Assembly: GCA_903905065.1 (NCBI GenBank)
Contig: CAIVEW010000073.1
Span: 1-64,000, forward strand
Origin: an uncultured Bacteroidota bacterium
GTDB lineage: Bacteria; Bacteroidota; Bacteroidia; Chitinophagales; Chitinophagaceae
Direction: 5' to 3'
Length of the DNA stretch: 64,000 nt
Under the pieces are notes generated by a model. The model had not been told where the DNA came from, did not search any database, and was given only the letters and a program-made list of their open reading frames with translations. Made by a program: the position numbers and the translations under genes. Positions 26,920 through 35,070 of this stretch are shown here, piece after piece. Positions within the stretch are counted from its first letter, which is position 1. Each line of letters starts with the position of its first letter.

Positions 26920-27642
26920 CTAAAACCCGGTTTCCTTCACCAGCTGCTCCTCTTCAATAGCGCCATCATGTTTCCATATGAGCTTACCATCCTGGTATAG
27001 CTCCAGGTAAGGTATGGCCGATATGCCTTTCTGTTTCATTAGTTCCTTATTGTCATCGGCATCCACTTTCACCAGCGCTAGCTTGTCTTTCCTTTTTCCG
27101 GCAAATGCCTCAAGCACCGGCATCATCTTTTTGCACGGCTCACACCATTTAGCATTATAGTCTATAAGCACATATTTCGCGCTGGCGATCATTCTGTCTA
27201 GGTCAGCGGCCGTCATTCCTCCTGCTTTCGGACCAGGTGTACCGTCCGTCAGTGGCTTCCCGGCGCCGGTCCATTTCATAATTCCGCCTTCCATATTATA
27301 TACTTCCGCAAATCCCATCTCCTCCATTTTGCTGGCAGCCTTCAAACTGCGCCCTCCGGATAAACAGTAAACCAACGCCGGTTTACTTTTATCCAGCTTG
27401 GCGATCTGTGCGTCAAAGTCATCCGAATTGTAATTGACATTCACAGCATTTTTCAAATGACCATGTACGTATTCCTCCGGGGTGCGAACATCTACTAACT
27501 GCACGCCGCTGACAGATAGTTTAGCGTCGAAATCATTTACAGAGATCGTCTGTTTTATACCTCCATGGGAGTTTCCGGCGTTCTGGCAGGAAGACAAGTT
27601 GACCAGTGAAGCCAGGAAAATAAGGAGCATCATCTTTTTCAT
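26920..27642 (-). CDS. rhodanese-thioredoxin fusion lipoprotein
   Basis: A 240-residue two-domain protein. The signal ends in a lipobox (LSSC, Cys19). A rhodanese domain (about 32-130) has the active Cys93 in YCLSGGRS. A thioredoxin domain (about 143-240) has WCEPC (Cys167/Cys170) and cis-Pro in AIPYLELY. The rhodanese can carry a sulfane sulfur as a persulfide and the thioredoxin can release it, so the fusion suggests persulfide transfer or repair in the periplasm. Its ATG overlaps the stop of the CoA-disulfide reductase gene by 4 nt. It has no close single-domain equivalent in the window. Confidence 0.92.
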   Translation of the reverse strand: MKKMMLLIFLASLVNLSSCQNAGNSHGGIKQTISVNDFDAKLSVSGVQLVDVRTPEEYVHGHLKNAVNVNYNSDDFDAQIAKLDKSKPALVYCLSGGRSLKAASKMEEMGFAEVYNMEGGIMKWTGAGKPLTDGTPGPKAGGMTAADLDRMIASAKYVLIDYNAKWCEPCKKMMPVLEAFAGKRKDKLALVKVDADDNKELMKQKGISAIPYLELYQDGKLIWKHDGAIEEEQLVKETGF

Positions 27643-29327
27643 ATAGTTGCTGTTTGTAAATTTTTGGTTTGAATCAACTGTTGTTCAGCGTCGCAGTTTT
27701 TCCACAGGTTGTATCCTCCTGACAAATTCCGGACATGGCTGTACCCACTTTGTTGCAATATCCGTTGAGCAAGATATCCTCTAAGTCCGGCTTCACAGTA
27801 GATATAGATATTCTTCTCTTTCGGTAATTCATCAAGCTTGCCTCTTATTTCATCTACCGGGATATTTACCGCATCCCTTATTTTACCGTCCCGGTATTCT
27901 TCTTTGCTCCGCACATCGATCAGCAGGTCATTCGGCCCAATTTCGGCTAGTTCGTTCCAATAGAAAACATTCAGCCTTTTGTGCAGAATATTCTCCGCGA
28001 CGAAGCCGGCCATGTTTACGGGGTCTTTTGCCGATGAGTAGGGAGGCGCATAAGCGTGTTCAAACTCAGCGAGCTCGTAAATATTGCCATTCCTTTTTAC
28101 CACCGAGGCCAGTATATCCAGCCGTTTGTCCGCCCCGTCGTAGCCAGCCACCTGCGCGCCCAGTAGCCGCCCTTCCGGGGAAAATGTGATCTGTATCGTC
28201 ATCTGTTGTGCATCCGGATAATAACCGGCATGCGATCCGCTGCGGGTCGTTGACACTATATGTTTGATCCCGGCGGTATCCAGGTGTTTTGCAGCTACAC
28301 CGGTAGCGCCCACTGTCATGTCGAAAACTTTTACAATAGCCGTATTAATAGAGCCGCCATATTTTTGCAAATTTCCCAGTACCAGGTTGTTGGCGCAGAT
28401 ACGTCCTTGTTTGTTTGCTGGCCCTGCAAGGTAGGTCACCATCTGTTGGTGGATTATCGGATTCTCGAATTCAATAGCATCACCCACAGCATAAATGTCC
28501 GGATCAGATGTCTGTAGATACTCATTTACGTGGATGCCTCGGGCACTACCTGTTCTGAGGCCAGCCGATGCAGCCAGTCTTGTATCAGGCCTTACGCCTA
28601 TTGACAATATTACAATGTCTGCTTCTATCTGTTCGTCCGTTTTCAACGATACGTTTAATCCACGTTCTGATGATGTAAAGCCGGTAACCGCAGTATTCAA
28701 AAGGAGCTTTACACCCTTCGACCTGATGTGCTGCTGCACCATCGCTGCGATCGGGTAGTCGACCGGCGCTAATATTTGTGCCCCCATTTCAATGATCGTC
28801 ACTTCCAGGCCCACGCGGTGCAGGTTCTCGGCCATTTCAAGCCCTATAAAACCGCCGCCTATCACCACCGCTTTTCCGCTCCCTTTTTTTTCTACATACG
28901 CTTTGATCCGATCCGTATCGGTAACATTTCTTAGCGTAAAAATCCCTTCAAGCGCTATGCCTGGCAATGGAGGCCGCAATGGCTCGGCGCCCGGCGATAA
29001 GACCAGCTTGTCGTAATGTTCTTCATAGACCTCGCCGGTCACGAGGTTTTTTGCAGTGACCGTTTTATTTGCGGTGTTTATCCCGGTCACTTCGGTCATT
29101 ACCCGCACATCAATATGGAACCTTTTATTGAAAGACGCAGCCGTTTGCACAAACAGTTTGTACCGCTCCTTGATCACATCACCGATGTAATAAGGTAATC
29201 CGCAATTTGCATAAGAAATGTATTCGCCCTTTTCAAAAATTATGATCTTTGCCTGTTCATCCAGTCTCCTTAGCCGGGCTGCCGTGCTTGCACCTCCCGC
29301 TACCGCTCCCACAATTATATATTTCAT
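27639..29327 (-). CDS. CoA-disulfide reductase with C-terminal rhodanese domain
   Basis: A 562-residue flavoprotein. The FAD motif IIVGAVAGGASTAARLRR opens the protein, and the single redox Cys42 in YANCGLPYY is the mark of CoA-disulfide and polysulfide reductases. The NAD(P)H motif VVIGGGFIGLEMAENL is central, and VNMAGFVAENIL lies in the dimerisation domain. A rhodanese domain follows (about 455-550), with Cys511 in YCEAGLRG. Enzymes of this fused type (CoADR-Rhd) reduce CoA-disulfide, CoA-persulfide or polysulfide. It is central to a seven-gene operon of thiol and persulfide proteins. Confidence 0.93.
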   Translation of the reverse strand: MKYIIVGAVAGGASTAARLRRLDEQAKIIIFEKGEYISYANCGLPYYIGDVIKERYKLFVQTAASFNKRFHIDVRVMTEVTGINTANKTVTAKNLVTGEVYEEHYDKLVLSPGAEPLRPPLPGIALEGIFTLRNVTDTDRIKAYVEKKGSGKAVVIGGGFIGLEMAENLHRVGLEVTIIEMGAQILAPVDYPIAAMVQQHIRSKGVKLLLNTAVTGFTSSERGLNVSLKTDEQIEADIVILSIGVRPDTRLAASAGLRTGSARGIHVNEYLQTSDPDIYAVGDAIEFENPIIHQQMVTYLAGPANKQGRICANNLVLGNLQKYGGSINTAIVKVFDMTVGATGVAAKHLDTAGIKHIVSTTRSGSHAGYYPDAQQMTIQITFSPEGRLLGAQVAGYDGADKRLDILASVVKRNGNIYELAEFEHAYAPPYSSAKDPVNMAGFVAENILHKRLNVFYWNELAEIGPNDLLIDVRSKEEYRDGKIRDAVNIPVDEIRGKLDELPKEKNIYIYCEAGLRGYLAQRILQQSGYSHVRNLSGGYNLWKNCDAEQQLIQTKNLQTATI

Positions 29328-29364
29328 TTGCTTAGCTTTCTATTTTTCTGAAGTGTAGTATTGC

Positions 29365-29622
29365 TTACTTGATCTCTTCATATTGTGTTAGTTCCTCATC
29401 GCGGTGGCTGTTGGTTCTGTTCGTCTTAGGAGGAACGTAGCAACCCTGGCTACCGCAGCAGCCAGTGTCCGTGACAGCCTGGTAAAGGAAGAAAATACTG
29501 ACCAGGCCCATGGCCCAGTCCCGGGCCTGGTAGCCCATAATAATAAACATAATGCCGATACCCAGCCTCATGATTCTCATCAGGTGCCAGTTGCTGAGTA
29601 TTCGTTCTTTTAGTGTGCTCAT
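29365..29622 (-). CDS. small membrane protein with Cys-rich turn
   Basis: An 85-residue protein with two predicted membrane segments (about 20-30 and 37-52) and the motif GCCGSQGCYVPP at the end of the second, three Cys in eight residues. The overall form resembles the small DUF2892-like proteins found beside rhodaneses in this phylum. A role in moving or sensing reduced sulfur at the membrane is inferred from context only. Its start overlaps the upstream rhodanese stop by 4 nt. Confidence 0.75.
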   Translation of the reverse strand: MSTLKERILSNWHLMRIMRLGIGIMFIIMGYQARDWAMGLVSIFFLYQAVTDTGCCGSQGCYVPPKTNRTNSHRDEELTQYEEIK

Positions 29623-29933
29623 CTTTCAAATTTTTTCAGGTTATACCAGCTACCGGCATTATAAACTTCTGTAAACCCGTTCGCCTGCAACATCGATTTT
29701 GCGGAGCTGCTGCGCATACCTGATGCGCAGCAAGTGATCACCGGTTTGTCTTTTTTTAGTCTGGCCATCTGGCCTGCAAGAGCTGCCAGCGGTATATTTA
29801 CCGACCCGTTAATGTGGCCTCCGGCATACTCGCCCGTTGTGCGAACATCCACAATTACAGCACCTCTTGCAATCACTTCGCCCAGGTTCGCTTTTGGGCC
29901 TATGCCCAGCATTTTTTTGATCTTTTCTATCAT
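29619..29933 (-). CDS. single-domain rhodanese 2
   Basis: A 104-residue rhodanese-like sulfurtransferase with VIVDVRTTGEYAGGHINGS and the active Cys in TCCASGMRSSSA. The loop CCASG-x-RS is shared with the neighbouring rhodanese, so the two are probably duplicates. The start at MIEKIKKMLG (29933) was chosen because it follows the upstream stop by 1 nt; longer starts run back through that gene. Cytoplasmic; moves sulfane sulfur between thiols. Confidence 0.9.
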   Translation of the reverse strand: MIEKIKKMLGIGPKANLGEVIARGAVIVDVRTTGEYAGGHINGSVNIPLAALAGQMARLKKDKPVITCCASGMRSSSAKSMLQANGFTEVYNAGSWYNLKKFER

Positions 29934-29934
29934 T

Positions 29935-30213
29935 TTAGTTGTTTTTATAGTAGTTAACATTTGTCCATGCGCCACCATTGATGCAGGTAATGCCTTGCTG
30001 GTGCAGGAATATTGTCGCCTGGTGGCTTCTGCCGCCTGATGCACAGCATAAAACGATCTGCCCCATTTTTTTAAGTTCATCCAGGTGTTCCTGGATTTCG
30101 CCCAGTGGTATGTTGATACTTTCCGCTACATGCCCACCCATGAATTCAACCGGCGTCCGAACATCAACAACCACCGTTTTTTCCGATTTCAGTATTTCTG
30201 ATAATTCTGCCAT
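29935..30213 (-). CDS. single-domain rhodanese 1
   Basis: A 92-residue rhodanese with VVVDVRTPVEFMGGHVAES, active-site CCASGGRS and the final GGAWTNV block. Closely packed between the DUF6132 gene (9 nt upstream) and the second rhodanese (1 nt downstream). The double Cys in the loop is typical of this Bacteroidota group. Cytoplasmic sulfurtransferase of the operon. Confidence 0.9.
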   Translation of the reverse strand: MAELSEILKSEKTVVVDVRTPVEFMGGHVAESINIPLGEIQEHLDELKKMGQIVLCCASGGRSHQATIFLHQQGITCINGGAWTNVNYYKNN

Positions 30214-30222
30214 GACATTAGT

Positions 30223-30423
30223 TTATTTTTTCGTTTCTTTTTTGAACAGACTGAAGAGTAGTATCCCCATAAGTGATCCATATAAAGTGCTGTTGATTGG
30301 TTTGGATGTAATGAGGCATGTGCCGCTTGCACACCCCACAAAACGCCAGTAACACCACCCCGCTGCTGCACCGGTAATCAGGCCCGCCAGTTCCAGCCTG
30401 TATCTCGATAGCAACCTGATCAT
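30223..30423 (-). CDS. DUF6132 small membrane protein
   Basis: A 66-residue membrane protein starting at MIRLLSRYRLE (30423), the ATG that overlaps the preceding stop by 4 nt. The family pattern GCASGTCLITSKPINSTLYGS, with its two Cys, identifies DUF6132. Two membrane helices flank that loop. The family often travels with rhodanese and YgaP-type genes; function unknown, but the conserved Cys pair could take part in sulfur transfer. Confidence 0.8.
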   Translation of the reverse strand: MIRLLSRYRLELAGLITGAAAGWCYWRFVGCASGTCLITSKPINSTLYGSLMGILLFSLFKKETKK

Positions 30424-30620
30424 TTTTTGGTTGTTTTGATACCAAATAGAAGGTACAGAGGACATACACCAATAAAACTGGTAAGGATAAAAATAGCGGA
30501 GACTCCGAGTAATATAATAGCTAACGCTCCACCAATAATATTGCCGAAATACAAGGTGATAATTACCACGGCGAGTAATATGCGGATCACGCGGTCGGCT
30601 GTACCTATGTTCTTTTTCAT
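30420..30620 (-). CDS. DUF2892 (YgaP-type) membrane protein
   Basis: A 66-residue inner-membrane protein of the DUF2892/YgaP transmembrane family: MKKNIGTADRVIRILLA, then two helices joined near GNIIGG, ending FIGVCPLYLLFGI with the family Cys. In E. coli YgaP this membrane hairpin is fused to a rhodanese. Here it is a separate first gene of an operon with two rhodaneses. A -7-like element lies 24 nt upstream. Confidence 0.88.
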   Translation of the reverse strand: MKKNIGTADRVIRILLAVVIITLYFGNIIGGALAIILLGVSAIFILTSFIGVCPLYLLFGIKTTKK

Positions 30621-30644
30621 AAACGGTTGTTTCTATTTACAACA

Positions 30645-30652
30645 CAAAGGTC
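30645..30652 (-). promoter_or_regulatory. candidate -7 element of the rhodanese operon
   Basis: Minus-strand GACCTTTG, seven of eight bases of TAnnTTTG, 24 nt before the first gene of the operon. The palindrome at 30674-30689 lies just upstream of it. Confidence 0.35.
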
Positions 30653-30673
30653 GTAACCCGTTTACGAGTGGTT

Positions 30674-30689
30674 GGGAACAAATGTTCCC
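30674..30689. promoter_or_regulatory. palindromic operator candidate GGGAACA-N2-TGTTCCC
   Basis: A perfect inverted repeat with 7-bp arms and a 2-bp centre, just after the Crp/Fnr stop codon and about 21 bp upstream of the -7-like element of the rhodanese operon. That placement suits an activator of the CRP/FNR class. Binding by the adjacent regulator is inferred; a weak terminator for the regulator gene is the alternative. Confidence 0.45.
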
Positions 30690-31297
30690 TAAGCGAGAAG
30701 TTCTATAGTATTTCTGCCCAGGCGCAGCATGTTCTTATGTTCCATAGTACGCAGTAGTCTGCTTATTGCTTCCCGGTGAGTATGTAATTCATCGGCTATT
30801 TGTTGATGGGTAATGTTCAGTTCCTTGTTACCCACAGCCCGTGCACGTTCCTGGAGGTAATGCAGCACCTGCTTATCCATGTTATGGAACGCAATGAGAT
30901 CAATGACTTCTATAAGTTCCGCAAACCTGCTGCCATATGTGCTGTTAATAAAGTTTTTCCATTCGGGATATTTAAACCAGTCGTCGACTAACTTGACGGG
31001 AACTTGCAGAATTTCGCTGTCTTCCTCTGCTATCGCCTTTATCATGCTCTTCTTATTTGCCTGGCAGCAGTTTATGGCCATTGCGCATGTCTGGCCCGGA
31101 TACAGATGATACAGAAATACCTCGTTTCCGTCTTCATTTTGGCGGATGATCCTCAAGACACCTTTTTGAACTATCGGTACGAATATTACGTTTTCGCCGG
31201 GTTCCATTAAAACAGAGTCTCTTTTAATGGATTTAAGCCGCGTATAGTTTTTGATATCGTTCAGTAGTTGTTTGTCAGAAAATAGCGAGCTGATCAT
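30689..31297 (-). CDS. Crp/Fnr-family transcription regulator
   Basis: A 202-residue regulator: cyclic-nucleotide-binding beta-roll (about 15-115, VPIVQKGVLRIIRQNEDGNEVFLYHLYPGQTCAM) and a C-terminal winged helix (about 145-200) with ITHQQIADELHTHREAISRLLRTME. The N-terminus lacks the Cys cluster of FNR. Two adjacent Cys in INCCQANKK lie where other members sense redox or persulfide states; sensing here is speculation. It is on the same strand as the rhodanese operon, 68 nt upstream, and is the obvious candidate regulator of it. Confidence 0.88.
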   Translation of the reverse strand: MISSLFSDKQLLNDIKNYTRLKSIKRDSVLMEPGENVIFVPIVQKGVLRIIRQNEDGNEVFLYHLYPGQTCAMAINCCQANKKSMIKAIAEEDSEILQVPVKLVDDWFKYPEWKNFINSTYGSRFAELIEVIDLIAFHNMDKQVLHYLQERARAVGNKELNITHQQIADELHTHREAISRLLRTMEHKNMLRLGRNTIELLA

Positions 31298-31480
31298 TTT
31301 GAGATGTTATTATCAATAAACGTTCGGAAAATTTGCATTTATCCTCGGCATGCTCGGCAAATATGGCATTTTTGATTGAATATAAATTCTGATTAACCCC
31401 ATTCGTTAGGAACTATATTAAGGCAAAATAGGCATATATATTTTTTAAATCACAAAAACATCAAGTAATGTTACCATGTA

Positions 31481-31520
31481 TGGTAATATTAAATTAATAT
31501 TGTGGTAACATAGGCGTAAC
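31481..31520 (+). promoter_or_regulatory. Pho-box-like array of 11-bp-period heptamers
   Basis: Heptamers at an exact 11-bp period: TGGTAAT (31481), AATTAAT (31492), TGGTAAC (31503) and GCGTAAC (31514). The last ends 10 bp before a -7-like TTTCTTTG (31531-31538). An inverted TTACCAT precedes them at 31471. This geometry is that of the enterobacterial Pho box (7-bp repeats, 11-bp period, 10 bp before -10). It stands in front of the porin-pst operon, so PhoB-type control is inferred. Confidence 0.55.
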
Positions 31521-31561
31521 GTGCCTGTATTTTCTTTGCACACAAATTAAAAACACGCTCA

Positions 31562-32911
31562 ATGAAAAAATCAATTACCAAGCTTAGCATTTATTGCTCA
31601 TTATTCCTTTCATTAGCAGGCACCGCACAGGCGCAATCAGCCGATACGGTAGCCGAATTTAAACCAAGTGGCAAATTATGGGGCTATGCCTTCGGCGATT
31701 TCGCTGAAAAAGGAAGCACCGATAACATCGGTACTGCTGCTGCTCCTGTCTATCGTGGTGGTGCAAACCAATATTCCGGTATGCCTGCAAACGCAAGCCT
31801 GTTCCAGTTCCGTCGTGTTTATCTTGGTTACAATTACGATATAAGCCCACGCTTTTCTGCCGAATTCCTTTTAGCTGCTGAAGATAATTTTAATGGTGGT
31901 TTAATCAACCAGGGTGCAGGTGATATCACTGTAAATGGCAAATTCGCTCCTTACGTAAAGCTCGCAAACATACGCTGGAAGAACTTATGGCATAACACAG
32001 ACCTCGTTATCGGTTCACAGGCTACACCTTCATTCGCCAAGACTGGCCGTAACGACCAGACAGCGGAAGAAGTTTGGTCTTACCGTTCAATAGAAAGGAC
32101 GATCACTGATATCCGTCGCACGCCATCATTCGACATGGGTGCAAGCCTCCAGGGCTGGTTCGACAATAAAGGTTGTTTCGGCTACATGGTTATGGCTGCA
32201 AACGGCTCAAGCGCTAAGCCTGAAACAGATATCTTCAAATGGTTTTCCGGCGATGTGTACGCAAAATTCCTTGACAAGAGATTACTTGTTGACGTTTACC
32301 AGGATTACCAGAGAATGGCGTGGGGTGTTTACGTTGCAGGTCACAACGGCCCGCAATACCGCGATCGCAACATGACCAAATTATTTTTGGCTTGGAATAG
32401 CAAGATGCTGACTGTCGGAACAGAAATTTACCAGAATACATTATTAGGGGATACAAAAGTTGCAGGCAAGGATGGCAACACATACTACCGTACCACTAAG
32501 GCAATGGGTATGGAATTCTTCGTACGCGGCCGCATCCTTTCTAACCCACAGGGTAACGCGGTGTTAGGCTACTTCGCACGCTACGATAATTATGATCCTA
32601 GCGGCAACCTGAGCAACGTGGTTGGTGAAGCAAATACAAAAAGCTATTCTGCTATGACTTCTAACTACGAGCCATCTACAAAAGAGCAGTTCGTAACATT
32701 CGGTCTGGACTTTACACCATTTAAGAATGTACACTTCATGCCAAACGTTTGGATGAATACATACAACTCGGCACTTGCTTATGATGGGAAAAACTCTGCA
32801 GGTACTGCGTATGCAGGTATGGGAACAGGTAGTTCTGCTGGTTTAGTTAATGGCATAAAAGGTACAGATGCGGTTTACCGTTTGACCTTCTACTACGTTT
32901 ACGGCAAGTAA
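31562..32911 (+). CDS. outer membrane porin of the phosphate operon
   Basis: A 449-residue porin. Signal peptide 1-24 (LAGTAQAQ). The mature protein begins KPSGKLWGYAFGDFAEKG, followed by many amphipathic strands (FQFRRVYLGYNYDISPRF, YVKLANIRWKN, MGMEFFVRGR) and a C-terminal YRLTFYYVYGK with a terminal aromatic strand. This is like the OprP/OprO-style and other Bacteroidota porins. It directly precedes pstS with a 47-nt gap and no terminator, so it should be induced with the phosphate transporter and let phosphate cross the outer membrane. Specificity for phosphate is inferred from position. Confidence 0.85.
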   Translation: MKKSITKLSIYCSLFLSLAGTAQAQSADTVAEFKPSGKLWGYAFGDFAEKGSTDNIGTAAAPVYRGGANQYSGMPANASLFQFRRVYLGYNYDISPRFSAEFLLAAEDNFNGGLINQGAGDITVNGKFAPYVKLANIRWKNLWHNTDLVIGSQATPSFAKTGRNDQTAEEVWSYRSIERTITDIRRTPSFDMGASLQGWFDNKGCFGYMVMAANGSSAKPETDIFKWFSGDVYAKFLDKRLLVDVYQDYQRMAWGVYVAGHNGPQYRDRNMTKLFLAWNSKMLTVGTEIYQNTLLGDTKVAGKDGNTYYRTTKAMGMEFFVRGRILSNPQGNAVLGYFARYDNYDPSGNLSNVVGEANTKSYSAMTSNYEPSTKEQFVTFGLDFTPFKNVHFMPNVWMNTYNSALAYDGKNSAGTAYAGMGTGSSAGLVNGIKGTDAVYRLTFYYVYGK

Positions 32912-32958
32912 TTAGTAACAGGTTTCTTAATATAGCGTCACCAATTAATTGAAATAAT

Positions 32959-34056
32959 ATGAAAATTTTAAAGAGCATAGCGCTCTCTGGGCTTGCCTTT
33001 GCCATAGCCGGGAGCATGTTTCTGACTAGTTGCGGTGGTTCGGGTAACGGATCAAAAGCCGACAGTTCAGCTAACAATGATAATAACAGCCTGATGGGCG
33101 CGGGTAGCTCCTTCGACAATCCGCTGTTCTCTAAGATGTTCTCCGAATACGACAAAGCTAATGGCGTAAAGGTGAACTATCAATCGATTGGTTCTGGTGG
33201 TGGTATCAAAGGCCTTACGGATAAAACCGTTGACTTTGGTGCATCAGATGCTCCGCTTACGGATGACCAGGCAAAAGCTATGAGCGGGCCGGCCATACAT
33301 ATACCGGTAACGGCCGGAGCAGTTGTGCTTAGCTACAACGTTCCTGAGTTGAAGGACACGCTCATGCTTACTCCAGAGGTTATCGCTAAAATATTCCTTG
33401 GCGATATCAAGAAATGGAATGATCCCGCTATTCAGTCGATCAATAAGGGAGCTAAACTTCCTGCTACTGATATCGTTGTGGCTCATCGCGCTGATGCGAG
33501 CGGCACTTCAAATATATTCACTACTTACCTCACCAAGGTAAATAAGGATTGGGAAACAAAGGTGGGTAAGGGCTCATCAGTAAGCTGGCCGGCTGGTATT
33601 GGTGGTAAAGGCAACGAAGGCGTCGCTGGTACCATCAAGCAGACTCCAGGTGCTATTGGTTACATAGAGCTGGCTTACGCAATACAGAACACTATGGCAT
33701 ATGCAAAAGTGCAGAACAAAGCGGGCAAATTTATCACACCAAGCATCGCAAGCGTTACCGCTGCTGCTGATATCGATATCCCTGCTGATGGCAAAGTATC
33801 GCTTACCAACACAGATGCGCCGGAAGGTTATCCTATTTCAGGCCTTTCATGGGTACTGATATACCAGGAGCAGAAATATAACAACCGCGCAGCCGACAAA
33901 GCTACTAAAATGGTGAAGCTGATACAGTGGATGATACATGACGGCCAACAATATTCTGGTGCCCTCAATTATGCACCACTTTCTGCTAAAGCAGTGGCTG
34001 TTGGTGATGCATTGCTCAAGACAGCAACTTACGACGGGAAGCCTATATTGCAATAA
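32959..34056 (+). CDS. pstS: phosphate-binding lipoprotein PstS
   Basis: A 365-residue high-affinity phosphate-binding protein. The lipobox is LTSC (Cys near residue 25), so it is lipid-anchored, facing the periplasm. Family blocks: MGAGSSFDNPLFSKMF, YQSIGSGGGIKGL, VDFGASDAPLT, HRADASGTSNIFTTYL and GAIGYIELAYA; Ser and Asp residues in these contact phosphate. It feeds PstC/PstA/PstB encoded immediately downstream. Confidence 0.97.
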   Translation: MKILKSIALSGLAFAIAGSMFLTSCGGSGNGSKADSSANNDNNSLMGAGSSFDNPLFSKMFSEYDKANGVKVNYQSIGSGGGIKGLTDKTVDFGASDAPLTDDQAKAMSGPAIHIPVTAGAVVLSYNVPELKDTLMLTPEVIAKIFLGDIKKWNDPAIQSINKGAKLPATDIVVAHRADASGTSNIFTTYLTKVNKDWETKVGKGSSVSWPAGIGGKGNEGVAGTIKQTPGAIGYIELAYAIQNTMAYAKVQNKAGKFITPSIASVTAAADIDIPADGKVSLTNTDAPEGYPISGLSWVLIYQEQKYNNRAADKATKMVKLIQWMIHDGQQYSGALNYAPLSAKAVAVGDALLKTATYDGKPILQ

Positions 34057-34074
34057 GCATAGCAAAGTAACATT

Positions 34075-35067
34075 ATGGCTACCTCGGTTAATAACGAATT
34101 ACTTACCCGTCCCGATACTACTTCGGGGCGGGTAATTAGTTCTTCAAAACTCCCAGATGAAGTGAAAGGCACAACAAGAGTGAGAAGATCTCACCGCCAG
34201 ATACGTACCGAAAACGTTTTTAGGCGCACACTGACAATAGTAGGGCTGGTGATGGTGGTGCTGGTGCTGGGCATAATGATCACACTTGTAGTTCAGTCTA
34301 TGCCATCTATCAGGTCGCTTGGAGCGGCCTACCTCTGGGGCAAAACCTGGGACCCGGTGAAAGACGTATATGGAGCGCTTCCGTTTCTTATCGGTACCAT
34401 TCTTACGTCATTCCTCGCTCTTGCCATTTCCATACCGTTTTCTTTTTCCGTAGCCATTTTTCTTGGCGAATATTATCCCAAAGGATGGTTCTCCGACCTG
34501 CTGAAAAATACTGTCGAGCTTATCGCTGCAGTGCCATCAGTCATTTACGGTTTCTGGGGGCTGGCCGTACTGGTACCTATTGTCAGGAGTTTCGAGTCTT
34601 CCATCGGCGCAAATTCTATTGGTTACGGTATTTTTTCTTCCTCGCTTATCCTGGCCGTAATGATCATTCCTTACGCAGCATCGTTGGGGCGTTCTATGAT
34701 CCAGATGGTACCGGCTAATCTCAAAGAAGGCGCATATGCACTCGGTGCTACCCGCTGGGAAGTTATACGCAGTGTTATTTTACCCTACACCAAATCTGGC
34801 TTATTTGCGGGTGTGCTGTTGTCGCTGGGCCGCGCGCTCGGCGAAACTATGGCCGTTACCATGGTCATCGGCAACACGTCAATTATGCCCACAAGTATTT
34901 TTTCTACCGGCAATACCATGGCCAGCGTTATTGCCAATGAGCTGCCTGAAGCGGATAAGACTATTTATAACTCAGCGCTTATAGAGCTCGGACTCGTGCT
35001 GTTTCTGGTTACCGTGGCGATAAATATGATCGGCAAAAGGGTGATCAGCAGGTTTACAAACGAATAA
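34075..35067 (+). CDS. pstC: phosphate ABC transporter permease PstC
   Basis: A 330-residue integral permease, one half of the Pst membrane channel. It has a charged N-terminal extension of about 50 residues, then six helices. The ABC permease contact loop is EGAYALGATRWEVIRSVILPY, and the GRALGETMAVTMVIG segment is conserved in PstC. It begins 18 nt after pstS and ends 3 nt before pstA. Confidence 0.96.
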   Translation: MATSVNNELLTRPDTTSGRVISSSKLPDEVKGTTRVRRSHRQIRTENVFRRTLTIVGLVMVVLVLGIMITLVVQSMPSIRSLGAAYLWGKTWDPVKDVYGALPFLIGTILTSFLALAISIPFSFSVAIFLGEYYPKGWFSDLLKNTVELIAAVPSVIYGFWGLAVLVPIVRSFESSIGANSIGYGIFSSSLILAVMIIPYAASLGRSMIQMVPANLKEGAYALGATRWEVIRSVILPYTKSGLFAGVLLSLGRALGETMAVTMVIGNTSIMPTSIFSTGNTMASVIANELPEADKTIYNSALIELGLVLFLVTVAINMIGKRVISRFTNE

Positions 35068-35070
35068 ACA

